Shown: positions 1 through 5,506, numbered from the stretch's first letter. The stretch: 6,860 nt of DNA from Oscillospiraceae bacterium (GCA_009785875.1 WQUF01000108.1:1-6860); one strand, 5' to 3'. Notes: a model not told the origin generated them from the letters alone. Numbers and translations: made by a program.

Positions 1-9
1 TTATGTGAC

Positions 10-1200
10 TCAGCATCTTTGTAATTCATCTCTATTCTTTGCATTCACAATATTTAGATTCTTCTCATCAATCAAATTTTTTTCCAAATAGAATTTGATT
101 TGTTCCTCATCGTAAGCGATTTTACAGTATCTATCCGAATTTTTTGCCTTGAATACATGTTCAAAGTTTAATATCGCATATTTCTTAAAACCAGCTGCAA
201 ATTCAAAAAATTTATCCACCAAATGCCTAACAACAGTGAACTTAAAATTAACCTTGTATGGCACCAATTTTTTTGTAGCTTCAATCATGGAAAGCAGTTC
301 AGGGAGTGTTACATTGTCTTTGCACGTTAAAAGTTTCATCATATGGATTGTGTTAATATTCTCAATTCCGAAATTCTCTAATATCATCCTTTGAACATCG
401 TGGTTAACTTTTGCTAAATACCTTGCTGCCTGCAAATTGATCCTTTTTTCTAAAAGTAGCACCATAGCTTCTTCGCACAATTTTTCAAGGCAAAGATAAT
501 TATAAACCGTACTCTTAGCAATTAAAAACTCATCTGCTAAAGCTTGAGCTAAGTTAATTTCTGCTCTATAGGTCTTCGTGCGCTTTAAAATGGTGTAACG
601 CTCTATTATTGCCCTCATTAGAACTGTGTGATCTACGCTGCGATATGAATAATTTGAATCAATGATCATAGCTCTAAGGAAATACTCATCAACTTCATCA
701 GGATCTAAGATATAGCAAGGAGCGTATTTATATTTTAAATTATTGTTATGCGCAAACAGATTTCTAAGAGCAGTTAGCCTAGAAGCTCCGCAAATAACAG
801 TATAGTATTCTGTAAGCTTTTCTTTAACCAAGATCAATGGCGTTAGTATTCCCAAAGTTTCGATGGACGAAATCAGTGTTATCAATTGCTCTTTGTTTGG
901 TTTTTTAAAATAGTTCCAATTAGGAGGGCAAGGGATCATCAAATCTATATCAACGTATTGGAAGTTCTTATAAATATCAACTCCATCTACAAAATTTTTA
1001 GCTCTTCTAGAAAGGATTTTCTTTTGCCTCTTTCTCTCCATTTCTTCTCGTTCTTCTAAACTTGGATCATTTACAGGGTCGATGATCTCATAAGATGTGA
1101 TTTGTACAGGGTCATTTTTAATCCTAGCAGTAGGAAACAAGTCCTCTCCATAATAAGATTCAATATTAAAACCCAACGAATTTATATCAAAGCTGCTCAT
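10..1200 (-). CDS. ParB/Spo0J-like DNA-binding protein (ParB N-terminal domain + HTH)
   Basis: The 396-aa product looks like a ParB/RepB/Spo0J-type protein. From the ATG at 1200, residues about 82-180 match a ParB N-terminal (CTPase/nuclease-fold) domain: a 'VDIDLMIPCPPNW' opening, a helix 'LISSIETLGILTPLIL', then 'YTVICGASRLTALRNL' where canonical ParB proteins have the GERR box. Residues about 213-265 ('AEINLAQALADEFLIAKSTVYNYLCLEKL') look like the KorB/Spo0J helix-turn-helix. The last 130 residues are not recognised. The start is the ATG at 1200 because GAGG at 1207-1210 sits 6 nt upstream; a GTG four codons earlier overlaps that site and is unlikely. Family role: binding of parS-like centromere sites in segregation, or regulation by plasmid and phage relatives. 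No parA lies in the window, so it is either an orphan or its partner lies to the left. The non-canonical box (G-A-S-R instead of G-E-R-R) means CTP hydrolysis cannot be assumed. The family assignment is firm; the role is not. Confidence 0.8.
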   Translation of the reverse strand: MSSFDINSLGFNIESYYGEDLFPTARIKNDPVQITSYEIIDPVNDPSLEEREEMERKRQKKILSRRAKNFVDGVDIYKNFQYVDIDLMIPCPPNWNYFKKPNKEQLITLISSIETLGILTPLILVKEKLTEYYTVICGASRLTALRNLFAHNNNLKYKYAPCYILDPDEVDEYFLRAMIIDSNYSYRSVDHTVLMRAIIERYTILKRTKTYRAEINLAQALADEFLIAKSTVYNYLCLEKLCEEAMVLLLEKRINLQAARYLAKVNHDVQRMILENFGIENINTIHMMKLLTCKDNVTLPELLSMIEATKKLVPYKVNFKFTVVRHLVDKFFEFAAGFKKYAILNFEHVFKAKNSDRYCKIAYDEEQIKFYLEKNLIDEKNLNIVNAKNRDELQRC

Positions 1201-1212
1201 TTTTAACCTCAC

Positions 1213-1245
1213 ATTATAATATTTTTACTCAATATTATAATATTT
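1213..1245 (-). promoter_or_regulatory. Paired -10/operator-like motifs upstream of the ParB-like gene
   Basis: The 12-mer ATTATAATATTT occurs twice, at 1213-1224 and 1234-1245, exactly 21 bp apart (two helical turns). The distal copy lies in a perfect 14-bp palindrome, AATATTATAATATT, at 1231-1244. On the minus strand each contains a TATAAT (1218-1213 and 1239-1234). The proximal one is only 12 nt from the ATG, so a start there would give a nearly leaderless message lacking the ribosome site; the distal one is the better -10 candidate. No convincing -35 is seen. It could equally be an operator for autoregulation by the ParB-like protein. Confidence 0.45.
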
Positions 1246-1264
1246 AAGTCTCATCAATATTGTG

Positions 1265-1298
1265 AAAAAACTATTGCAAAGTTTTGCAATAGTTTTTT
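1265..1298. terminator. Two-way hairpin with A/T tails, orphan terminator
   Basis: Perfect 16-nt arms (1265-1280 and 1283-1298) flank a 2-nt centre; the core is CTATTGCAAA/TTTGCAATAG. The plus-strand reading ends in T6, then AT, then T5, so it resembles an intrinsic terminator that works best on plus. The stem has only three G-C pairs. No gene ends next to it on either strand. It may insulate the ParB-like gene from transcription from the right, attenuate a leader starting near 1440, or be left over from a lost gene. Confidence 0.6.
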
Positions 1299-1438
1299 AT
1301 TTTTATCTACAGGAGATGGTAAGATAACCTCAAATTTTAGAATTTACACCAATTTATGTTTATAAATACTAACATATTCAAACACAGGTGTCAAATATCA
1401 GTTAGATAAAAATTAAAAATCATTACATGAAATGAAAG

Positions 1439-1454
1439 TGCTATAATTATAACA
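1439..1454. promoter_or_regulatory. Two-way extended -10 element
   Basis: The 16-mer TGCTATAATTATAACA is palindromic except for one base pair. On plus it reads TG-C-TATAAT (1439-1447) and on minus TG-T-TATAAT (1454-1446). Both are extended -10 promoters, which can work without a good -35, and no good -35 is seen on either side. The plus promoter would start the antitoxin message about 130 nt upstream of its ATG. The minus promoter would send a leader through the hairpin at 1265-1298 towards the ParB-like gene. Confidence 0.45.
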
Positions 1455-1587
1455 AAAACTAAATTTTATAAAAGTATCAATATTTAGTTTCTATACATAT
1501 TATGAATGGAAGGGAATAAAGTTGATATTGGTTATTACTATAATAAACCATTCTTTATGCTTAAATAGTAGGAGAGGAGACCCATCT

Positions 1588-1827
1588 ATGTATTCGATAA
1601 AAGCTATATATGACGGAATTAATTTTAAACCTATTCAACCTATACCTGTAAAAGAAGAATATGAAGTAGTTATTACATTTATTCAACCAATGAAAAAAAA
1701 TATGGTTGATGTAGATAAATCGGTTAAAATACCATGTTCAGAATTATTAGGTCTTTTGAAAGGTAAAGTTTGGATGGCAGACGATTTTAATGCGCCACTT
1801 GAAGAAATGAGGGAATATATGGAATGA
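1588..1827 (+). CDS. Small antitoxin-like protein (VapB-type partner of a PIN toxin)
   Basis: The product is 79 aa. The N-terminus 'MYSIKAIYDGINFKPIQPI' is a short beta-rich segment of the sort found in DUF104/AF2212-like antitoxins. The C-terminus, about residues 53-79 ('LLGLLKGKVWMADDFNAPL' then 'EEMREYME'), is the typical toxin-binding tail of small antitoxins paired with PIN-domain toxins: a GKxWxxDDFxxPL motif ending in an acidic helix. The start is the ATG at 1588 because AGGAGA at 1575-1580 lies 7 nt upstream; an earlier in-frame TTG at 1522 has no such support. Its stop overlaps the ATG of the toxin remnant (ATGA at 1824-1827), the usual coupled layout. In intact systems it would neutralise the toxin and repress the operon. 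Here the toxin is broken, so it may be an orphan, may act against a toxin elsewhere, or may be decaying. The exact antitoxin family is less certain than the toxin-antitoxin context. Confidence 0.7.
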   Translation: MYSIKAIYDGINFKPIQPIPVKEEYEVVITFIQPMKKNMVDVDKSVKIPCSELLGLLKGKVWMADDFNAPLEEMREYME

Positions 1828-1898
1828 AGTATTTACTTGATACTCATGCTGTTATTTGGTTTATCGAAGATTCAACTAAAATGCCTATAAATCAATAA
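1824..1898 (+). pseudogene. Truncated PIN-domain (VapC-type) toxin remnant
   Basis: This 24-codon frame begins MKYLLDTHAVIWFIEDST and then MPINQ-stop. 'YLLDTHAVIWFI' is the hallmark first strand and helix of VapC-type PIN ribonucleases; Asp6 is the first of the conserved metal-binding acidic residues. Family members are usually about 125-135 aa, so some 100 codons carrying the remaining catalytic acids are missing. The start overlaps the antitoxin stop by ATGA, as in an intact operon. After Lys19 the residues stop looking like a PIN domain, and the stop codon falls inside the hairpin at 1893-1924. This suggests a deletion joined the toxin's first codons to a terminator. The remnant cannot be an active nuclease. 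Confidence 0.75.
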
Positions 1899-1930
1899 CA
1901 CAAAGACCTTTCTTTGTGTTATTGGTTTTT
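1893..1930 (+). terminator. Intrinsic terminator after the antitoxin/toxin remnant
   Basis: Perfect 13-bp arms CAATAACACAAAG (1893-1905) and CTTTGTGTTATTG (1912-1924), loop ACCTTT, then G and five T on the plus strand. The left arm contains the last codon and stop of the toxin remnant. On minus the hairpin lies directly after the stop of the 277-aa gene but lacks a run of T, so it may end both transcripts, less well on minus. Confidence 0.85.
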
Positions 1931-1931
1931 A

Positions 1932-2765
1932 TTAAAAATTATTTCTCCTTAATTTACGCAAAAGCTCCCTAAGTTCCTCTTCCCTCAAAGCATCCAGAAC
2001 AAACTGAGCCCCATCGATAAGTCTAAGCTTTTCAAATTTTATCTCATATAGTTTATCATATTCAACTAAATAGTCTTCTGACTCAGAAAAAAATATTACT
2101 AAATTATCCACCTTAGGTAGAAAATAGTCGATGCCAAATGTTACAGATATATATGTCCATGAATCTTCCCCTTCAACAATATAAGTATTTGGCTCAAAAT
2201 ATTGATTTTCTATATATTGAACCCGCCTAATTACGTTGAATAAATTATCTTTTAGCTCCTTAAAGTTTTTGCTCTTTTGTTTTAAATATTTATATAGATT
2301 TTTATTAAAGTATACTTCTTTTAAACAGCCATATATATAGATGTACTCATTTTCCTTCAATATTTTTTCAATAGAGTTTATAGAGCTTTCAATTTTAGAA
2401 AAAATGAATACCTTTGTATATATGCTTTTTAGCTCTTCAATATTTAAAGGTTTTTTATTTCTATCCATAAAAATAGGTTGCATCAAAATACTATTTAGTG
2501 CGCTCACCATTTTAAATGCAAGCTCATAGTCTTCTTCACAGGAAAGAGCATTAACCTCTACTTCATAAATTCCTAAATCGTAAGAAATAAGAACACCCTT
2601 CGTGGATAGATCAGGTAAGTAATAGATGTATTCATAGCCTTCTCCAAAAAGATCCTTTTGTGATTTATCTCTTAGATTTGCTATTCTCACATTATTATCT
2701 AAAAGCTCAAGAATATCTTTATTCTTTATGATTTTACCCGATTTAATTTTAAAAGTTAATGGCAT
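1932..2765 (-). CDS. Conserved hypothetical protein, DUF4299-like
   Basis: A 277-aa soluble protein with no signal peptide or membrane segment. About residues 45-100 ('YIYYLPDLSTKGVLISYD', then a Y-E-V-E-V-N strand and an 'EDYELAFKMVSALNSIL' helix) recall the pattern of DUF4299 proteins of Firmicutes: a G-x-S-T-R-G-F-E-x-S-Y-D-like segment, a short strand, then a helix with ALxFLKAL spacing. The length is also close to that family's 285-300 aa. This is from memory and tentative. No catalytic motif is seen. The C-terminus is a charged helix (REEELRELLRKLRR). The start is the ATG at 2765, with GGGAGG at 2771-2776 five nt upstream. It lies 61 bp downstream of ssb on the same strand, with a terminator in between (2789-2818), so it is probably expressed by read-through or from a weak promoter overlapping that terminator (CATAAT on minus, 2790-2785). 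Molecular function is unknown. Confidence 0.75.
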   Translation of the reverse strand: MPLTFKIKSGKIIKNKDILELLDNNVRIANLRDKSQKDLFGEGYEYIYYLPDLSTKGVLISYDLGIYEVEVNALSCEEDYELAFKMVSALNSILMQPIFMDRNKKPLNIEELKSIYTKVFIFSKIESSINSIEKILKENEYIYIYGCLKEVYFNKNLYKYLKQKSKNFKELKDNLFNVIRRVQYIENQYFEPNTYIVEGEDSWTYISVTFGIDYFLPKVDNLVIFFSESEDYLVEYDKLYEIKFEKLRLIDGAQFVLDALREEELRELLRKLRRNNF

Positions 2766-2788
2766 AAAAACCTCCCATATATATTATG

Positions 2789-2818
2789 AAAAAAACACGC
2801 ACTAGTGAACCTAGTGCG
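2789..2818 (-). terminator. Intrinsic terminator after ssb
   Basis: On minus the 8-bp arms CGCACTAG and CTAGTGCG (2818-2811 and 2805-2798) close a 5-nt loop and are followed, after two bases, by seven T (2795-2789). The stem is GC-rich for this window. It begins 8 bp after the ssb stop codon and separates ssb from the 277-aa gene. Confidence 0.85.
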
Positions 2819-2826
2819 CGATAAAA

Positions 2827-3522
2827 TTAATATATTCCTGCGCCTTCTTCTGTTTCAATCTCCAGCGCTGAAATTTCTGAATTTTCAGCATCTTGTGAAC
2901 ATTCTTTATTTGCTTTTTCCATCTTTGAAATAGAAACTTCGTATGCCACTTTGTTTATAAACTCGCTCTCCGAAACCTTTTTCTGATACTCCCTACTCTG
3001 AAGTCTACCCCAAACTCTAATGTTATCACCGATCTTTAATGTCTGACAAAATCTTGAATTTCTTCCCCATGCAATAGTAGGTATGTAGTCCGATTTATTG
3101 TAAGATCTATTAACTGCAACAAGCATGTCCGCAATTTCTCTACCAAACGGAGTTTGTCTATATATAGGTTCTTTGCAAATATAACCATCCAAAAAAATCT
3201 GATTTGGATTTTTGCTTTTTTCTGTGCAATAGTTGATATTTCTTGCAAATACAGTAAGTATTAAACGATTAGATCCTTCAACAAATTTATTATATGATCT
3301 AAGCTGTCCCTCAACCACAACTTCTGTTCCAATTTTTAGATCTAAATTATTAAGCAACCTTTCAGACACTGTAATAAACAGATCATCTTTTGCATCACTT
3401 AATCTGGGAACTTCCATCTCAAAAATATAAAAGCCCTCACCATACATTTCGTGACTTAAAGTAAGTTCAGAATTAACCTTCCCCTCAAGATAAATCTTGT
3501 TGTTTAGCATAAAATTGTCCAT
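2827..3522 (-). CDS. ssb: Single-stranded DNA-binding protein with two OB folds
   Basis: The product is 231 aa. The second half (residues about 107-200) is a clear SSB OB fold: 'IFLDGYICKEPIYRQTPFG', 'ADMLVAVNR', 'IPTIAWGRNSRFCQTLKIGD' and 'IRVWGRLQSREY'. The first half (about 5-98: 'NNKIYLEGKVNSELTLSHE', 'GTEVVVEGQLRSY') is a diverged copy of the same fold. Typical bacterial SSB has one OB fold in about 110 residues plus a disordered tail; this fused form occurs in Clostridia alongside a standard SSB. The C-terminus (EIETEEGAGIY) is acidic but lacks the DDDIPF-like tip that recruits partners, so it is probably not the main replication SSB. The start is the ATG at 3522, where a purine-rich GGGAGAGAGGGG site ends 5 nt upstream; the open frame runs 14 codons further up through that site, so longer starts are unlikely. 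It lies 61 bp downstream of the 166-aa gene with no terminator between them, so co-transcription is likely. Confidence 0.88.
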   Translation of the reverse strand: MDNFMLNNKIYLEGKVNSELTLSHEMYGEGFYIFEMEVPRLSDAKDDLFITVSERLLNNLDLKIGTEVVVEGQLRSYNKFVEGSNRLILTVFARNINYCTEKSKNPNQIFLDGYICKEPIYRQTPFGREIADMLVAVNRSYNKSDYIPTIAWGRNSRFCQTLKIGDNIRVWGRLQSREYQKKVSESEFINKVAYEVSISKMEKANKECSQDAENSEISALEIETEEGAGIY

Positions 3523-3583
3523 AGTAACCCCTCTCTCCCTTTGTGCTATAAAAACTGTCCTCAAAATATTATTATTAAGTTTA

Positions 3584-4084
3584 TTATAAAAATATTACAT
3601 TTTTATATTTTTCTTGTATGGATAAATAATCTATACCTTCTAAAATTCCTAATGTAATCCCCAACATCGATGCATTTAAATCCACTAAATCATCTAATTT
3701 ACATTGTATAGGTATTTCCAGATTATAAAGTTCTTCCTTTAAAGTAGGAAAAAATCCTTGCAAGCAGTATAAAAACGTATTACTATCTTTATCGATACTG
3801 GTATATGTAATATTGTTATTAATACCAAATCCGTAAATGATCTGATTACCTTTAATAATTGATATATCTATATTTAAATCGTTATGTATAAAACAATAAT
3901 TACACGTAATACTGGATATATTTGTATCATTAAAATTTAAATCAATTATACAATAATCTATATAAGATACGGAATTAAAGTTTTCTATATTTAAGATATT
4001 AAATTTAAGTCCTAAAATGTCTACAAAGTTTGTTACTTTCTCTTTAAATAATGCGCCACCCAATATAAATAAGCTTTTTATCAT
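3584..4084 (-). CDS. Hypothetical protein upstream of ssb
   Basis: I do not recognise this 166-aa protein. It starts like a small Rossmann-type or nucleotide-binding fold (MIKSLFILGGALFKEKV: strand, then a GG turn), followed by alternating strands rich in Ile and Asn, a C-x-x-C pair (Cys61, Cys64) and a 'IIYGFGINNNITYTSID' segment around residues 83-98. This last part loosely recalls a Mur-ligase-like or surface-repeat strand pattern, not enough to assign. The C-terminal third is helical ('ASMLGITLGILEGIDYLS'). There are no transmembrane segments and no signal peptide. The ATG at 4084 has GAGG at 4092-4095 (spacing 7) and a good promoter at 4153-4181. It is the first gene of the probable ssb transcript, and its TAA stop overlaps a TATAAT on minus (3588-3583) that could serve as a secondary ssb -10. 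Confidence 0.7.
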   Translation of the reverse strand: MIKSLFILGGALFKEKVTNFVDILGLKFNILNIENFNSVSYIDYCIIDLNFNDTNISSITCNYCFIHNDLNIDISIIKGNQIIYGFGINNNITYTSIDKDSNTFLYCLQGFFPTLKEELYNLEIPIQCKLDDLVDLNASMLGITLGILEGIDYLSIQEKYKNVIFL

Positions 4085-4152
4085 AAAACAACCTCACAAA
4101 TCATTTTATGATATTTTTAGCATTTATAAAAAATTTATTCTGAGGCATATTT

Positions 4153-4181
4153 ATTATATATTTTTTTAGTATTTTTTTCAA
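4153..4181 (-). promoter_or_regulatory. Sigma-A-type promoter of the 166-aa gene/ssb transcript
   Basis: On minus, TTGAAA (4181-4176) is separated by exactly 17 bp from a perfect TATAAT (4158-4153). This is the best-formed promoter in the window. Transcription would begin near 4146, giving a leader of about 60 nt before the ATG at 4084. The leader includes a small ATCAT-AAA-ATGAT inverted repeat near the ribosome site. The spacer is A-rich. Confidence 0.75.
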
Positions 4182-4253
4182 TATAAATTATTAACATTTA
4201 CTAAATTGGAATAAATTTGCATTTACAAAGAATTAGAATAAATTTTTGCTTTA

Positions 4254-4262
4254 TGATATAAT
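4254..4262 (+). promoter_or_regulatory. Extended -10 promoter of the DUF4364-like gene
   Basis: TG-A-TATAAT (4254-4262) is an extended -10 element; the -35 position (about 4234-4239, TAGAAT) is poor. Transcription would begin near 4269, leaving a leader of about 43 nt before the TTG start at 4312. An in-frame TTG at 4246 lies upstream of this start point, so the message could not encode it; that fixes the choice of the later start. Three copies of GAATAAATTT lie nearby: plus 4209-4218, plus 4236-4245 and minus 4140-4131. Confidence 0.65.
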
Positions 4263-4311
4263 TAATATATCATATTATCCCCATAAATACAATTGTGAGG
4301 TGTTTAGGCTT

Positions 4312-4644
4312 TTGATTATCGATAATAAGCTCGCAGAGAACAAGCTTCTTATTCTATATATTCTAAGTTTTTATAAAAAAGCAGTATCTAGTGTAGAGAT
4401 TAGCGATATAGCTATTGCAAATGATATATTATCATATTTTACTCTTTTAAAATACTTAAAAGAGCTTGAAAGAGATAAATACGTTGTATTTTCGGATTCA
4501 AGTGGTAATCTGTACATAAATATTTCTACTTTAGGGATAGAAGTATTAAATTTCTTTATAAAAAGATTAGACGCAAATAAAACTTCCAATATCAAAAATT
4601 ATATTGAAAAAAAAATTGATTATGGAAATTCACAATCAATTTAA
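4312..4644 (+). CDS. DUF4364-like winged-helix protein, C-terminally short
   Basis: The product is 110 aa from a TTG start at 4312, chosen because GAGGTG at 4297-4302 lies 9 nt upstream. The N-terminus 'KLAENKLLILYILSFYKKAV' is the signature of the clostridial DUF4364 family, followed by a winged-helix fold (about residues 25-85: 'SSVEISDIAIANDILSYFT', 'LLKYLKELERDKYVVF', then the wing 'SGNLYINISTLGIEVLNFFI'). The family is usually about 170-180 aa with a beta-rich C-terminal half. Here the protein ends soon after the winged helix (KNYIEKKIDYGNSQSI), so that half is missing. Presumed role: a DNA-binding regulator. It is divergent from the 166-aa gene/ssb and might regulate that region; this is inference from layout only. 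Its stop overlaps the stop of the convergent propeller gene, with no terminator between. Confidence 0.72.
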   Translation: MIIDNKLAENKLLILYILSFYKKAVSSVEISDIAIANDILSYFTLLKYLKELERDKYVVFSDSSGNLYINISTLGIEVLNFFIKRLDANKTSNIKNYIEKKIDYGNSQSI

Positions 4645-5489
4645 AATAAATCTATTCTTCTAGGAGAAGGGACATTTATGCTTTTAATTTCACTGCCATG
4701 TATTTCAATGATTTTATTGTATTTTTCAGAGCATATTAAAAGTTTGCCTTCAAAACCTGCGATGTTATTAGGAGTGAAATTATTTATGGGAATTTTTCTG
4801 CTTTCTTTATTTGTTAAATTTATCTCCCACAAAGAATCTGAAAAATAATCGCAAACATAACATAGACCATCTTTGTAATAAAAATCCACAGGTGCATTAC
4901 ATGTTTTATAGTTTTCTAGTTTATTTCCATTTTTCGAATCATAAATATAAATAGTTCCTTGTTCATATTGTTCAAACCCTTCAATAGACATTATATACCT
5001 TCCATTTTCAATAAACATGCTTTTAAAAGGATGCTTTTCATTTTTAATAGATAGCTTCTTTTCCCTACTGGTTAGAGAAAAGATTTCAATTTCCTTGCTC
5101 TCGTAATTTGTAACCATTATTTCATCTTGCATGTAATCTATATTGAGGGGAAGGTTTGCTGTTTCCAGCATGTACTCTATTTCTCTTTGATTGTTATCAA
5201 AGATTATAAGTTTATTTGAGTCACCGCTTAATAAAAAGGATTTTGAATCAACGATTAAAAAGTCTGTGAGATAAGGACCGATATAATATGTCTTGAATTT
5301 ATCAATTTGCCTGTTTACAAAAGATAATTCTCCTCTTTGCTTCGATATTGCAATAATGCTGTTTTTCCATCTCAATGCTTTTGTTGGACCAAATCCATTT
5401 AAATTAAACTTACCATAGGTTCTATAGTCCTTTAGTCCTAAGAAAGTTATTTGATTCCCAGTTTCACTGCTTACCATTAAATATTTCAT
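4641..5489 (-). CDS. Beta-propeller (YncE/WD40-like) repeat protein
   Basis: A 282-aa protein without signal peptide or membrane segments, so probably cytoplasmic. It consists of degenerate repeats of about 40 residues with the four-strand pattern of a propeller: 'SGDSNKLIIFDNN' (88-100), 'TNYESKEIEIFSL' (127-139), 'QGTIYIYDSKNGNKL' (177-191), 'CDYFSDSLWEINL' (213-225) and 'CSEKYNKIIEI' (253-263). Each has the small-x-N-K/D-x-I-x-I-x-D strand typical of YVTN/YncE-type propellers. Five to seven blades would fit the length. Such proteins are usually binding scaffolds; no enzyme site is visible, so no activity is claimed. The start is the ATG at 5489 with GGGAGGG (5498-5504) 8 nt upstream. The C-terminus (PSPRRIDLF) converges on the DUF4364-like gene and shares its TTAA stop. 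The gene sits downstream of the bpsA terminator and probably has its own promoter. Confidence 0.75.
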   Translation of the reverse strand: MKYLMVSSETGNQITFLGLKDYRTYGKFNLNGFGPTKALRWKNSIIAISKQRGELSFVNRQIDKFKTYYIGPYLTDFLIVDSKSFLLSGDSNKLIIFDNNQREIEYMLETANLPLNIDYMQDEIMVTNYESKEIEIFSLTSREKKLSIKNEKHPFKSMFIENGRYIMSIEGFEQYEQGTIYIYDSKNGNKLENYKTCNAPVDFYYKDGLCYVCDYFSDSLWEINLTNKESRKIPINNFTPNNIAGFEGKLLICSEKYNKIIEIHGSEIKSINVPSPRRIDLF

Positions 5490-5506
5490 AAAGACAACCC
5501 TCCCAC

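Larger units (their letters stand above)
1201..1587. other. 387-bp intergenic region without a gene
   Basis: This gap lies between the divergent ParB-like and antitoxin genes. It holds the paired motifs at 1213-1245, the hairpin at 1265-1298 and the two-way -10 element at 1439-1454. Between about 1300 and 1438, and again from 1455 to about 1569, I see no open reading frame of useful length with a ribosome site, no RNA gene and no long repeat. A TATAAT at 1539-1544 is a second possible antitoxin -10 but has no good -35. Confidence 0.6.

Noticed and set aside
149..394. Plus-strand open frame inside the ParB-like gene, and similar antisense frames at 2341-2529, 3233-3430, 5623-5946 and 6190-6546.
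   Set aside because: They lie antisense to well-supported genes, lack ribosome sites and have compositions typical of reversed coding sequence.
1265..1298. The hairpin arm CTATTGCAAAGTTTT resembles the IS6-type end CTGTTGCAAAGTTTT with one change.
   Set aside because: The match follows from the palindrome itself, the initial GG of such ends is absent, and there is no transposase remnant beside it. A terminator-like hairpin explains it better.
1522..1587. A longer antitoxin frame from the TTG at 1522.
   Set aside because: The extra 22 residues are unlike the antitoxin family, and the ribosome site AGGAGA clearly serves the ATG at 1588.
3523..3564. A 14-residue N-terminal extension of SSB.
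   Set aside because: It would be read from an ATT start through the purine-rich ribosome site and has no ribosome site of its own.
4099..4112. Small inverted repeat ATCAT-TTT-ATGAT in the leader of the 166-aa gene as a riboswitch or terminator.
   Set aside because: Five A/T-rich pairs are too weak, there is no T-run at the right place, and no riboswitch-like conserved elements are seen.
4246..4311. A longer DUF4364-like protein starting at the TTG at 4246 (132 aa).
   Set aside because: That codon lies upstream of the extended -10 element at 4254-4262 and has no ribosome site; the extra residues do not look like the family.
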